From: Zizania palustris
Lineage: Eukaryota; Streptophyta; Magnoliopsida; Poales; Poaceae
Assembly (NCBI GenBank): GCA_019279435.1
Contig: JAAALK010000084.1
Location: 12,542,916 to 12,606,915, forward strand
Length of the DNA: 64,000 nucleotides
Direction of reading: 5' to 3'
The position numbers and the translations under genes were made by a program. How positions within the stretch are numbered: position 1 is the stretch's first letter; the number at the start of each line of letters is the position of its first letter. Below, piece by piece: positions 1-11,897 of the stretch. The notes under the pieces are model-generated. The model saw nothing but the letters and a program-made list of their open reading frames with translations, did no database searches and was not told the origin of the DNA.

Positions 1-609
1 GGGGCGAGGGGCGGGCTCATGGATGGGCTTCCTCTTCCTCGGGAGGAGGGGAACCATCTCCGCGATGTCCTTCTGCAGCTGCATGATCTTGCGCTGTAGC
101 TCGTCGTTCTGTTGGATCAAGTTCTTCGTCTCCTCGCGAAGAAACTCAACCGCCTCATGGTGCTCATCGGCGTCGAGCACCGCCTCAGTATGGAGGTCGT
201 CCATAGCCTGAAGAATACGCGACTACCAGTCCATGACCGGATCATGCACGGAGTGAACTCCGAGGTAGATGCTACGGTAGGTGCCGGGAGTGCGCTTTGG
301 CACAAGCCGGAAGGACGAGTTCTGAAGACGATCATCATAGATCATCCTCAGCTCCAGAAGAGCCTGGAGAGCGACGCGTTGGCACGCGACGTCGAAAGTC
401 GGGCCCCCAAGCGCGGTGGTGTAGGGTGGTAGATGCTCCCCGGAGCCGTGGACGGTGAGGGAGACGTCGCAGGGCCCGGCGAACTCCTCCAGGTACACTC
501 CCTGGAATTCGGGCTCGAAGAGGAACCCGAGAAATGTGAGCATCATACGGAGCTCCTGGAAAAAGCCCTCGTAGTGGCGGCAGTAGCTGTGGACTTGGTA
601 GACAGGCAT
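1..609 (-). pseudogene. orf0 of element G (pre-gag ORF, partial, one in-frame stop)
   Basis: Reading frame between the PBS and the expected gag, starting at 609 and running off the left edge. Residues 1-128 are open. A TAG lies at 223-225, after which the same frame continues open to position 1. The protein matches the orf0 of element F (47885-48691): both have an N-terminal part with FLGF and FEP motifs, a GGPTF loop, then an alanine/leucine-rich helix (QR.ALQAL.ELRMIY), RTPG, and a charged coiled-coil-like segment ending in PRKRK. RIRE3 and RIRE8 of rice are known to carry an orf0 in this place; its function is not known. The stop makes this copy a probable pseudogene, although a sequencing error cannot be excluded. 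Confidence 0.7.
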
Positions 610-726
610 CTACAAAACAACAAGTTGAAGAAAAGTGAGGGAAGGAACAAAGTTTATAAAGTAGGTTTTCGAGAAATAATTTTCTGCAGCTATTGGCTAG
701 GCGGGTATGTTTGGCTTCCTACAGTC

Positions 727-746
727 AAGTCAGCTCTGATACCATC
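727..746 (-). promoter_or_regulatory. Primer-binding site of element G (initiator tRNA-Met type)
   Basis: On the minus strand the bases just inside the LTR read TGGTATCAGAGCTGACTTG, matching the 3' end of initiator methionine tRNA. The following leader (717-747) is nearly identical to those of F (48792-48827) and B (52683-52717). Confidence 0.85.
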
Positions 747-3700
747 TTGTAACGCCCCGATTTACCAAAAATCGGAACATTATTGAATTTCACAAGAAAA
801 ACAATAATACAAGAGGTTCATCATGCGACAATCGTACATACAACAATATTCATGGTACGCAGACCATATTTATTACATCAGAGTTTAATAAAACAGTAAT
901 AAAAATAATTGAAATACATGACGAATGCCTTCTTCCAAATCTTTTCACTTGACTGGGTTGCTACTCTAGACCGTCTTCGTAGAAGGAATCCTCTGAGGTG
1001 TTCAACGGGTATGAGTACAAAAAGTACTCAACAAGCCACCGCAAATGCAATAGTAATGCGAGGTAATAACAACGGAAGGGTAATGGCTAAAAGTGCGGAA
1101 AAGTACATTTTTAGTAATTGCATTTAGTGTAGTCAATTTTTATTATGCGGAATAATAAACATGATCATCATAATATCATCTAACTCGAGGAGTATGTTTT
1201 ACCTTCTCGCACAACAGTCCTTATATATCAAACCATCATGCACATACATATCAAAAGCAATCTAACTGTGGGATGTCACGCAACCCGCCCTTGACCGTGG
1301 GCTCGGCTTTTCAAAAAGATTTAAGACTCTGATCAGAGATGTACTAATGTACCCAAAAGGCACGCACTCATCCCAAACACCAAAGTGTAACGAGATGACC
1401 CATACCACGGGAACTCGTGCCAAAACCTTAGCATGAAATGCTCCAAGCGATAACCACCCGCTCTAGGTTTCACCGGTGCGCCGGGCCGCATCCCGGCTAA
1501 CGTTGCACCCCCTTTTGCGCCACATTGGTACAAGCCACCCGCGGGTGCTGCTTGACCCATCTCCAAATGGTGGCCTCGGTTTGGAACACTCCATACCTTA
1601 GTTAGGACTTACCCATTAGACTTATGGTTAGTACGGAAGTGTATTGCAACAGATCCCGCAGACAGGTACTTATAGTGCCCCGGGTGCTACCGACCAATGC
1701 CCTAGCTTGCACCAGGAACCCACCATGCATTCACTCACAACCACAACTCCAACACCGACAGAATTCCAAAGATGAGAATAACGGGGATAATATAGTAGAA
1801 CCATGTTGCTACGACTCATCTTTATCCTATAGCAATCGTGTCAATACATTGGACACTAGCTAATAATACTAATCATATGGTGACAAGGATTTTAGGCTAG
1901 ATAGTATGGCTTGGGTTGCACATCAAGGTCGGAGGATCCTAAATAAATATATTGTAAGAGTTTCATTTGACTAATGCATGTATATCCTATGTGTTTTATT
2001 GATAGTTTAGTAAAACATGGGTTCAATATGCTCAAAAGATTGGTTTGGTGACTTGCCTTGTTCAGCGAATGGGGAGAGAGGAACTTCCGGGAAATATTCC
2101 GGCTCCTCGATGGCGTCGTAGTCTTTCCAATATAAATAAAGTAAAATAAAATAAATACAACATTCAATTAAACAATATAAAACCACACAACAAGCACATA
2201 AGTTTAAATTGGTTTAATTTAAAGGAAATCAAGTTGTTAAGTTTCTGAAATTTATTTTATAAATAATTTAAAAGGAATTATAATGAAATGTTGTCCTTTG
2301 TGTAAAGGGGTTTTAAATGTGAGTAATCTCATTTTAAGTTTTCTAATTAATTTAAAATGAAGGGTTCAGAGAAAACTTAATGGTTTCATTATTCTAACAG
2401 GGAATTAATAAATATAAATTTTGTGGGAATTCAAATAATTAAATTTGTATTTTACCCTAAGGGCATTTGTATACTTTATTACAAAATCATGAAATGTGCA
2501 AAATAAACATATTGTTTTTATTGTACTAACGTGTAGAGAATAAAATTACAGAATTTCTGGAATTGAAATGATAATTTTTGGAGTTCAAATGCACCAGATA
2601 TGAATTTTACAAGTTTAAAACAATTTCTAGAATTTAATTTAAATTCAAAATAGCCTCGGGTCCACGGTGAGCCAGGCCCACGATGAACCCACGCACTGTG
2701 CGCGTGGTCCGGCCCAATCTGGACCATTGGATCCAGATCCAACGCGCGAGGGCGAGGCGGGGCGTTTAAGTCGACGTGGATGGCTCAGATTAAAACATCG
2801 AACCGGTATGCATCGTGCGGCTCAGATCAAGTGTGGGTTTTAAATACTGATGAACGCGTGAGATTAAAACATAATGTTTCGATCAGATCCAACGGTGCGA
2901 ATTAAATCACGCACGAGGGGATACAGGTGCCATCCGATCGCGATCGCACGGTCGGGATCAAATCCAACACGGCACGGGTACTCGACCCATGTCGGTCATC
3001 TTCTCCGGCGACGGCGAGCGAGCCAGAGGCCACGGCGAGTGACGACGGTCGAAGCTAAGGCCTAAAACGGAAAGAGGACACTACAGGGATCACGAGGGTA
3101 TCGTTGGCGAGGCGAACGGTCGACGGAGCATGTCCGGCGACGAGTGGAGGTGGCAAAGACGTTCGAGTCCTCGTCGGCGAGGGAGATCTGACGGGGTCCG
3201 ACGGCGATGGAGGGGTGGCCGGGGTCGGTGAGGTCCTTGCGGTCGCAGTGGTGCGGTCGGCGAGGACGGAGGGGGACTCTGGCGATGGCGAGTGGTGGCT
3301 GGAGTGCAGGCGATGGTGGTGCGCTAAAATCCGAAGTGAGGGCGTTCTGTTGGTTCTCGCAACGAGTGAGCGTGGGGGATCACACGCGGATGGCGAGGGG
3401 GCTTAAATAGGAGCACCGGCAAGGAATAACGGGCGACGTATACAAGGAAAGCCGAGAGGGGGTTTTCAATGGCACCGACGAGGTCTACCATGCAAGCGAG
3501 TGCTGATCCAGTGGCTTAATTGCGTGGGTTAACGGGGGGAAACGGCCGACGCGGCGCGGGAGACCGATTAATGGCGTAAATTTAAAGGGGGGAGGGCCGG
3601 CGAGGCAAATCCGAGGGTGAGGTCATCGGCCGGCGTGATTTGGGGGCGGTGGCGCGAGGAGGATGACGGTCCTGACAGGCAGGGGCCACAGGCCAACGGG

Positions 3701-4185
3701 CGCGAGCGAGCGAGGTGGCGGCTGATGGGTGGGGTCGGGTTCGGCTGCGAGAGGAAACGGTTGGCGCCGACAGGTGGGGCCAAGGCGTCGGGCACACGCG
3801 CGAAGAGGGAAGGGCTCGCTGACAAGCGGGGCCCGGGTGTCAGTCCGAGGCGCGCGGGGGTAACGGGCTGGGCCGGCAGGGAGAGAGAGAAAAGGAGGGG
3901 GAGGCCTTTTACTGTTCCAAATTCTTTCTGAATAAAAATAATTACAGAAATTAGTTTAAAATATTTGGGCCACTTCCAAGGTTGATAAAAATTTGTAAAA
4001 ATTCTCAAAAATATATCTTGGTCTTGGGATCATACACAAAAATTCTCAGTCTCTGGATTGGCCATTTCATCTAGGTTCTAGTTCAAAAAGATTAAGGAGG
4101 GCATTAAAAGTATTCCCAAAATAAATAATTCCAGAAAAATAGATTAAATGATATTTTTATTTCTTTGAAAATTTGGGGTGTCACA

Positions 4186-5560
4186 CTGTGTAACAAGACT
4201 TTTGTTAGGATTTTGAAGCTAACATTAAGAAGACAAATAGGCCTAAAGTTTTTTACTTGATCAGCATTCTATAATTTAGGAATAAGGGTGACAACACCCA
4301 TATTAAGTTTATTAATATCACTTTTACCATGCTGAAAATCATCCAAAATCCCCATGAAGTCTTTCTTCACAATGTCCCAAAAAATTTTATAGAACTCCAC
4401 AGTGAAGCCATCAGGCCCAAGAGATTTATTATTCTCCATCCCATAGATTGCTTGTTTCACCTCTCTTTCAATAAAAGGTTCCAAAAGTTCCATCTTATCT
4501 TTATCTTGGAGTTGAACCAGATTTCCATTGACTAATTTAATTGAAATTCTCTCTTCTTCTCCAAAATAGTTTTTTTGTAAAAATCAGTAACATGGCAAAG
4601 CATTTCTTCTTGGTCAAATATAATCTTATTGCCATCTTTTAAACAGGGAATCATATTCTTCCTTTTTCTGCCATTAGCTTTTGCATGAAAGTATCTAGTG
4701 TTGTCACTACCTTCCAAAATATCTTTATCGTTACATCTTTGAGCCCATTTCAATTGATCTTCCCTCATCAAATCTTTCAGTTTCAAATCAAGGTTTTTCT
4801 TCTCAATCCTCTCAAACCAAGTAAGACCATTTAACTCACTTTTCCTATCAATTTCATCTATTTTTTCCAAAATTTCACCTTTAGACCTTTTATAAAAATC
4901 TTCCCAATTCATATTATATTCCACCCTTTCAGTCTTTTTCTTAGAGCACCCATCTTCCTATGCCAATTATCCATATAAGAACTAGTGCACCCTTAAGTTT
5001 TCCAAACATCAATAACCACATCTCTCAAATCAGGTCTAAGAAACCAGCTATTTTCAAATTCAAAAGAAGAAGACTTCTTAATTTTTTTCTCCAAATTCAA
5101 TAAGGAGGGGAGCATGATCAGATAATACTCTTTCCAAAGGTAAAACTTTGGCTAGAGGAAATAAACTTTCCCAGTCAGTATTCATCAGGAATCTATCCAA
5201 TTTTTCAAAAGTTGGGTCCACATGATTGTTACTCCAGGTAAATAATCTTCCACTCATAGCCAGCTCTCTTAGATTAAAGTTATCAATGATTGCATTAAAT
5301 AGAAAGCTCCATTTATTATAGCCATCCTCTTTATTTTTTTATTTTGCTTTTCTTAAATATTGAAATCTCCCCCACATAAAGTGGGTTCAACACATCTCCC
5401 ACAAACTTGTGCAAATTCAGTGAGAAATTTTTCTTTGAGATCTGTCTAGGCTGCTCCATATAAAACCACTAGATTCCAGATTTTTTGTCACCTCTATTAG
5501 AAATCTTAATGCCTCTAGCATTCCAAATCAGACCCTTCATTTTATTTTTGTTTATTTTCT
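4186..5560 (-). pseudogene. LINE ORF2 (endonuclease/reverse transcriptase), decayed and truncated
   Basis: The frame opens near 5540 with KMKGLIWNARG, the usual beginning of the APE-type endonuclease. The endonuclease itself is largely broken by stops between 4925 and 5470. The open stretch 4924-4532 matches the linker before RT (motifs NTRYFHAKANGRKRKN and DFYKK). The stretch 4493-4269 begins the RT domain (GMENNKSLGPDGFTVEFY, then VTLIPK). The frame goes on to FRPICLLNVSFKIL before ending at the LTR of G at 4186. The catalytic YADD region is not in the window. Assignment to the L1 class is well supported; the exact clade is not. Confidence 0.75.
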
Positions 5561-5699
5561 TATTTTTAACTGTGATTTTTTTCTTTGGATTGACCTTAGT
5601 AATACTAAGGTTTCCAGCTCGGACTTGTGGCTCTGTTGACAAACTTTTTAAGGAATGAAGAATTGCTTTATCAGTACATTCCATATCAAAAGGCATGTT

Positions 5700-7380
5700 A
5701 TCAGACTCAGGATCACTATGAATTAATTGTTAGATATCATCTAATTGGAAATCATCTTTCTATTTTTCATTTTCAGGAACTCCATTATTTTGATTTGCTA
5801 GATACAAATCAACTCTAGCTTTTTTCAATGACTTGATCAAGTCCAAATTAAAGTTAACTTGTTCAAGTGAGCAACCAAGAGAAATTCCTAATATACTAGC
5901 CATCTAACTCAGGGAAACATTATCATCATGTATGAATGATGGGATGGGAGAGTCATTACCATTTCCAATGAAGGCATTTTGAGCTTCCTTCCTATTTGTG
6001 GCTAGCTCAATCATAGACTTGTCCTCCTTGGATTTGAGCCTGCTACATCTCCTCCTTTCTTCCTCCTCTTGATCTTTCTCTTTCAGATTCATGACAATTC
6101 CAACTCTAGTAGCAAAGTCAACAGATTCTTGAGAATCTATATATTCCTCACTATCAGTAATCTGAATTTTCCCCCCTTCATCTTCTGAATTCTGATTAGT
6201 CACATTATGTTCATCAGATTTTTCAGCACTTTCTTTCTTTCCTCTGATTATCTCCTCAGTTAAATTTCCAGCTTCTTGTGAAACTTCACCCATTTTCAGA
6301 TTCATATCTGGCTCACATACTTGTTTAGCAATTTCTTCTAGTTGTAACTTATCAGCCAATTCTTCATCATTCAGAATCATTGCATTAGGGTCATCCACTA
6401 GACCAGATTCATCCACAAGTTGTTCAGAGTTTTTTCCAAAAGTGTTTCCTTCGTCTTCAATAGGACCATCTTCAATACCCATATGTCTCTTTTTAGTTAA
6501 TTGACCCTCAGAACCATCCAGATTACTCATATCTTCATTGTCTAACAATCTTTTACCTTTATCTTTACTCATAAACCAACCTATCTCAGAAATCTCTTCT
6601 AGGGAATACCAGATTTCATGAATCAACAGCTTTGGAGTCGCTAGAACCAGGGAAAAAAGGAAGAACACTAGTATTCATCACGCCAACTTTAATCCTAACA
6701 ATATCTTTAGTTCTTACAACTTCCATATCAACCTCCATCACCACACCAGCATTGGATCCAACTTCACACAGAGCATGGTAATTTTTCATAGTATCAGGTA
6801 ATCCATTAACATTTATCCAAACCAGATGTAGTTTACCAGCAACCATGGCTTCCTGAGTCCAAGCCCTGACCTTAATCCTCACATTAGTACTTTTCAAAGT
6901 AAATTCCTCAAAATTAGCTATCTCTTTCAACCTCATTTTGTTTGGGAATCTAATCTTAAAAGTATTATTTCCCATATCCTTAGCCCTCCAATTCCAATTC
7001 CATCTAAACTGTTGTGAGAACTCTTCTTCCATTTGTTTTCCACACAATTTTTTGTTTTCCTGCACAGAAACTAGAGCTAACAGATTCATATTTTCTTTGT
7101 TAGCAATTTCCCTGGCATTTTGGATTAAAATGCACCCTAGGTCGTTGGCTCCAGATCCCACAAATTTGGACACATGCTTCGCTTGTTTCTCCAAGAAACA
7201 ATCAATAGTTTTATGTGAATGTTTTCCACAAATAACACAATACAAACTAGCCGTACAATCTTTTGCCATATGACCAACACATCTGCATCTCGTATAGAAA
7301 AGCTTACCCCCATCCCCTTGTTTGTTACCTTCAACTAGATTCTGTTCTTGTAGAGAAGCAGATCCACTAGCCTCTTTCAT
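5700..7380 (-). pseudogene. LINE ORF1, nucleic-acid-binding protein, frameshifted
   Basis: Two overlapping open stretches on the minus strand, 7380-6616 and 6668-5904, with a further in-frame tail to about 5760. The first has two adjacent CCHC-type zinc knuckles (CRCVGHMAKDC and CVICGKHSHKTIDC) near residues 32-62. A region like the DUF4283-type domain of plant LINE ORF1 proteins follows (W-rich, then VWINVNGLP). The second is acidic and low in complexity (many E, D, S), typical of the linker before ORF2. A frameshift near 6620-6668 separates the two. ORF1 proteins of L1-like elements bind the element RNA. The start is uncertain because the GC-rich stretch 7616-7876 may belong either to the N-terminus or to the leader. 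Confidence 0.7.
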
Positions 7381-7975
7381 CTCAGCATTCTTCTCCCAAT
7401 TTGGTGAAGCTTTTGCATCAGCGGCTTTAGGGATCTCATCAATCTACCCCTCCTTTGGACCATATTCTCCCTTCTTGCTTGCCTCGGGAACCAGATTTAG
7501 GGCTTTAACCACAGGGCGAAAGGATCCCTAGAAGCCGCCTCTGGTTCCTCCGCCCGCTCTCTAGGTGTTAGATGGGCACGACGACAGGCGAGGATGCCAC
7601 GGTCGGTTCCCCCACTCAGCCATGGAAGGAGAATAGACTACCGTCCACAAAACTACGAGAGCTCCCAACTGAGAAGGTTCGAGGAGTTCCACCGACCCCC
7701 AAGCGCGGCCACTCCTCAGCCCTATCTAGGGTTTTAGCAGACCAAAGGTGGCGGAAGCGAGAAGACAAATGAGGGAGAGAAAAGTGAGCACAATTAGCTA
7801 GAAGGTCTCCACCCGCAGAACTCTCCGGAGATGAAAAGGGTGGAGAACAGCGAGGTGCACAAAATCTGCCCCCCACGACATCTTAATGAAGCCCAGGTGA
7901 AGAGGCCGACCCAAAGAGTGACGCAAAATCACGCAGATACGCCATGGGCCTCCTCAAACAAACCCCCATCATAAA

Positions 7976-9239
7976 AAAATAAAATATTTTGAGAAAGTTA
8001 TCACATACGATGTTAAGAAAGCTCAAAATTCTTCAAGGACTAATAAATATTTTAAGAAGAAATGTGTTGGATTTGAAAGCAAATCAATAGTTAAATCTTT
8101 GTTTAAATTTGAAATTTTTTCTACGATCAAAATTCAACAAAACTTATCTCATGTAAAAATTTTAATTTTTTTCTGAGTCAGTTTATTATTTTTAATTTAT
8201 TAAGTGTTTTTTAGGATTTATATTTAAATATGTTAAATTTGAATTGTTTGTGCGTGAAATAATGAACCAAAATTTTTATAAAAAATCATATTAATATTTC
8301 TGAGTCTATTTGTAGGCTCTACCCACTAAATGAAATGATATTTTGAAAAATCTTGGTCACTAACACTCAATTCTTGTTTAAACTTGAATCTTTTTTTCTA
8401 CGATCGAAATACAATGTATTTTATCGCATTAAAAAATTTAAAATTTTGGTATTTTTATATAGACCCAATAATTTTTTGAAAAACTTGAAAAATAAAAAAT
8501 CTTTCTTCTTTATTTTTCTACCTTTTTTTCTTTCTTTTTGTCTTTCTTACTCCTCTATCTTTCTCTTTCTTCCTCCTCTATCTTTCTCTTTGTTCCTTTT
8601 ATATCTCTCTTTCCACCCGTTGTTTTCTCCCGACAAGTCGAAGTGGCAGTGCAACGCACTTGGGTGGGGCTTCGGGCTTCTACGTCGCGATGCTGTGCGG
8701 GATCGGACGGGAGGCCCGACGATGGATTAGCCAGGGCTAGCGACCGGGCCACGTGACATGATGGCGGTCTGAGCGCGCGACATGGTGATGGCAGAGCGCG
8801 CGACACGACGGTGACCGAAGCGCAGCTGGGACGCGGCCGGAGCTACGGCGGTGATGGGGCGATCGGCCGGAGCTACAACGACGATGGGGTGAGCGGCTAC
8901 AAAGGCTAGCGGCCAAGGCTATGGCGGTGGCGGTTGGTACGTTTATTTACCCTAGCACAGTAACACAAATCTTAAAGAAAATAAATGGTTGTGAATAACT
9001 GGGCCTAAATTTTTAATGGGCCTACAAATCCGAATAAGATTTATTCGGATTATACGAATCTGAATCCGTATTCGTCGGATACTATCAATGTCATATTCGT
9101 TTCCGTATCCAAAAAAATATCTGAATTTGAATCTGTATCCGAATTAAAAAAATCTGGATCCGAATCCGTTTTTCTGGATTCGGTCGGAAACTATCTGAAC
9201 CACTTTCACCCCTATCCCTGTGTGCCCTAGCGTCGCCCC
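7976..9239. other. Unassigned intergenic DNA with pyrimidine-rich tract and a hAT-like terminus
   Basis: I see no credible gene here. 7976-8510 is AT-rich. 8511-8600 is a strongly pyrimidine-rich tract (runs of TTTCTTTC). 8640-8940 is GC-rich with no recognisable protein. The stretch 9040-9222 has repeated CGGATT/CCGAAT motifs and ends CCACTTTCACCCCTATCCCTG; read from the other strand (CAGGGATAGGGGTGAAAGTGG) that resembles a hAT terminal repeat. Its partner end was not found, so it is at best a truncated element. Confidence 0.4.
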
Positions 9240-9730
9240 TAGGGATGGCAGTTTTACCCACGATTGCGGGTCCCACGGGTACTAGACCCAACAAACACGG
9301 GTTTGGGTTCAATTTTGTGCCCGCGGGTTCGTGTACCCGTTATTTGTTGGTCGGGCACGAGTTTAGATCTAAACCCGCAGGTTTCACGTGTTTACTCAAT
9401 TACTTAAAATTACATAGAGTTTATCACATTTCTCATTTCTTTCTCGTGTTAATGTTATGTTGAATGATTTTATCATTTCAAACTATGTAATAGTAATATA
9501 ATAATGTCTGATTTGTTGTGGTTTTTTAATTACATTTATGTTGTAATGTAATTCATGTAGGGTATAAATTGAACCAGTGGGTTATTCATCGGGTTTCGGG
9601 TACCCGACGGGTTCGGATTTAGTTTTGAACCCACAGGTTTCACGAGTTTGGGTTTACATGAGTTTCGCGGGTTTTCTTCATGGGTGTGTTTTCATTAAAC
9701 CCGTGGGTTTCAAACCTGTTGCCATCTCTA
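9240..9730. mobile_element. hAT-like MITE, 491 bp
   Basis: The stretch begins TAGGGATGGCA and ends TGCCATCTCTA, giving 11-bp terminal inverted repeats with one mismatch. It is flanked by 8-bp direct repeats, GTCGCCCC (9232-9239) and GTCACCCT (9731-9738), which agree at 6 of 8 positions. Repeat type and 8-bp duplication length fit the hAT superfamily. The interior is full of CCCGCGGGT/ACCCG-like motifs and has no transposase, so it is non-autonomous. The decayed duplication suggests an old insertion. Confidence 0.7.
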
Positions 9731-9738
9731 GTCACCCT

Positions 9739-9897
9739 TGCCACTCTAATTTGCCTCTGCCATCACCATGGGCCTAATCCATGCCTAGATTCATGTTCTT
9801 TGCATCACCTTGGCCTTTCCCCCGGAAGGATTCAAGCTCGATCCATGTCTCCAACCACCTCACCCCCCATGCTCGTCTGCCCATCCACTGTCACCGC
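9739..9897. other. Short unassigned segment between MITE and LTR region
   Basis: About 160 bp of C-rich sequence between the hAT-like MITE and the LTR-like boundary at 9898. No protein domain is recognisable. Confidence 0.4.
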
Positions 9898-11735
9898 TGT
9901 AGGACCGAAAGTAGCGACTAGAGGGGGGTGAATGGGCGCCTAAAAATTTCTTGCTATAATATAACTTAAACCCAACACCCAAATAAACTTGACCAGACAA
10001 ATAATATTAGCAAAGCAAATTACTGAAACTAAAGTTGTCTAACCTAAAAATGACCGGTATCTTAATTTAAATGATATTAAAGATAAACTAAATAAAAATA
10101 CTATAGTAAATAAAAACACCTAGATAAATCATGAGATATTTATATTTCAGTCTAGAAATAAAATACTAATCAAATGAATAAAACATGGATCATTAAAAAT
10201 TAATTAAGGATTAAACCGAAAATATTTCACGTGAAGACTAGAATAAAAATTTATTGCGACTGATAAATTTTTCTTTTCCTTTTATATGGGCTGATTAAAC
10301 AGATATATTTAAACTAATAATACGAGATAACTAATGAGCAGAATAAAGAATAATATCTATCAGAAAAAAATATCTATGAAAATACTAAAAAACAATTTTA
10401 CTGCTAATTAAAATAGATGATTAATGATTTAATTATTCTACCTAAAAAATAGTAGATTAGATGAAACAGAACTTGCCTTCGCCTGCGTGCTTATCGCCGT
10501 TCGGTGGATGCGCCTGGACGCCGGCGTGGGGCAGATGCGCCGCCCAAGAAGTCTTTCCTCACGCCATCAGAGAAGCTGCACGCCTTGATGTTGTAAAAAA
10601 ATTTCACCTGTCGTTCGGGTCACACTGCTGCCACATGCTATGAGCTAGCCCCTGCCAAAGACACCATGTAGGTGCCTGTTCATCTTTTCCCGTGCCGCTG
10701 CAGACTTTTTCTTGCTTCTGCTGTTTTGCTCAAAAAAAACATGCGTCGCGTGAAAGCCACCTCAGCGCTAGGCTATCAATACCGCTGCAGGCTACCTGCC
10801 GGCTGGAAGAAAACCAAAACGCAGCCATGCGTGGCCTTCTGCTGCTGCGCGTGACGAACGACGACGACCAAAAAAATTGTGGCGAAAAAAACTTGTTGGA
10901 CTGTAGATTGTATATTAATCTTGAAATGAAACAGCCATCCTATCCCCAGGGGGATAGGGGCCTATTTATAGGCGACTCCTAATACATGAAAACACTAATT
11001 TACCCCTAGGGTAAATTAACACTGACTCTAAAATAAATTCTAAAAATTACTAAAATATTCTTAGAAAAATCACCTGACTCAAATAAAAATATTCTGGACT
11101 TAAAAACTAATAGATACCGATTTTTCATGATGTAATCATAATTTGTTCGAATAATAAATATTGATTTAAAATTGTCTCCCTATTTCCCAGCCCCTCTTTG
11201 GGCGTAAGCAACTTCGAACTATATTCAAAGATGGTTAGGCGCAAATAAAAACTTAGGAGTACAATTTTGGGGACTCGGAGCCCCTCAGCAATTTAAAGAT
11301 TGATTAAAATCTTATAAAATATCTTCGACTACTTGGAGTCTGGAGATTGGTAACTTAGTACCTTGTGTTTTGAAAGAAATCACTTTGGATAACTTTTTAG
11401 ACACTTTAGTGTCCCAAAGGATTGGTCACTTTGAACCTTTTTCACATATATTCGAAGCTCATGAGCTCAAACTCTGTTTGTTTTGGCCTCCTTCGGCTCT
11501 TTTTGCGAATTCTATCAAACCGGTGGTTTGGAATTCACAGTGGTCTCCTTGGACTCTTTTTGCGGATGCTTTCAAGCCAAAACTTGGAATCCGCATTGTT
11601 TGGTCTCCTTGGACTCTTTTTACGGATGCTTTCAAGCCGGTGGCCTGGAATCCGTTTTTTCAGTGACTTTCCCATCTCATCGGAAGCTTCGGACCAGTGG
11701 TCCGAAGTCCGAAATTATGATTCAAATTAATGACA
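9898..11735 (-). mobile_element. LTR-derived region: SIRE-like Copia LTR end plus probable U3 of element A; boundary unresolved
   Basis: The left edge TGTAGGACCGAAAGTAGCGA is almost identical over about 45 bp to the LTR end of SIRE-like element D (27271 and 36067). A minus-strand TATA motif (CCTATAAATAGG) lies at 10961-10972, the same motif as in D. The right edge, read on the minus strand, is a purine tract GGGAGGGAAG followed by TGTCATTAATT, a plausible polypurine tract/LTR start. It lies next to the integrase end of Tat element A, so the right part (about 11170-11735, with CTTCGAA-rich sequence and 57-60-bp repeats) may be A's truncated 3' LTR. Whether this is one LTR or two abutting ones cannot be decided from the window. 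Confidence 0.5.
11484..11660. repeat. Three direct tandem units of 57-60 bp
   Basis: Units start at 11484, 11541 and 11601, each with TGG(C/T)CTCCTT(G/C)G(A/G)CTCTTTTT. The second and third are 60 bp and closely similar; the first is 57 bp and more diverged. Their place near an LTR start suggests U3 repeats. Confidence 0.8.
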
Positions 11736-11897
11736 CTTCCCTCCCGGTCAACTCCGCTATTCCAGTGCGTCCACTAGAAATGGGAAGTTTATGGGGGGTA
11801 GGCATTATCTGAACCATAAGCTTTATTGATTCGGAAGGTGTTTACAAATGATTACAAGGAGCCCCTATGTGAAATATCGCTTTAGGTGCTCCGCATG

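Larger units (their letters stand above)
1..4185 (-). mobile_element. Tekay-type Gypsy element G: 5' LTR and start of internal region (continues past window start)
   Basis: Minus-strand Ty3/Gypsy element of which only the 5' part is in the window. The LTR spans 748-4185. Read on the minus strand it begins TGTGACACC and ends GGGGCGTTACA. It is followed at 727-746 by a primer-binding site complementary to initiator tRNA-Met (TGGTATCAGAGC). The internal region starts with orf0 (1-609). The LTR is about 3.4 kb and shows the features of B, C and F: an AT-rich start, a GC-rich middle and a motif GCACTGTGCGCGTGG. Its 5' edge abuts a LINE reverse-transcriptase region at 4186, so G inserted into that LINE. 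The far TSD copy lies outside the window and cannot be checked. Lineage is inferred from similarity to F, which carries a chromodomain. Confidence 0.85.
4186..7975 (-). mobile_element. L1-like non-LTR retrotransposon (LINE), 3' side interrupted by element G
   Basis: Minus-strand LINE carrying an ORF1 with CCHC zinc knuckles, then ORF2 beginning with an endonuclease-type start (KGLIWNARG), a linker, and the start of the reverse transcriptase. The RT is cut at 4186 by the LTR of G within the FRPICLLNVSFKIL motif. The rest, if present, lies beyond G to the left of the window. The 5' limit near 7975 is a guess from the end of GC-rich leader sequence. Many stops and frameshifts make it inactive. 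Confidence 0.8.

Noticed and set aside
3568..4008. 146-codon frame in G's LTR
   Set aside because: Same GC-rich LTR region as in the other Tekay copies and not conserved as a frame.
8353..8730. Membrane-protein-like frame rich in Phe/Leu/Ser
   Set aside because: It is a translation of the pyrimidine-rich tract and has no conserved features.
11820..11880. Purine/pyrimidine stretch after A's integrase as the polypurine tract
   Set aside because: On the element's strand it is not purine-rich; the tract near 11736-11750 fits better.
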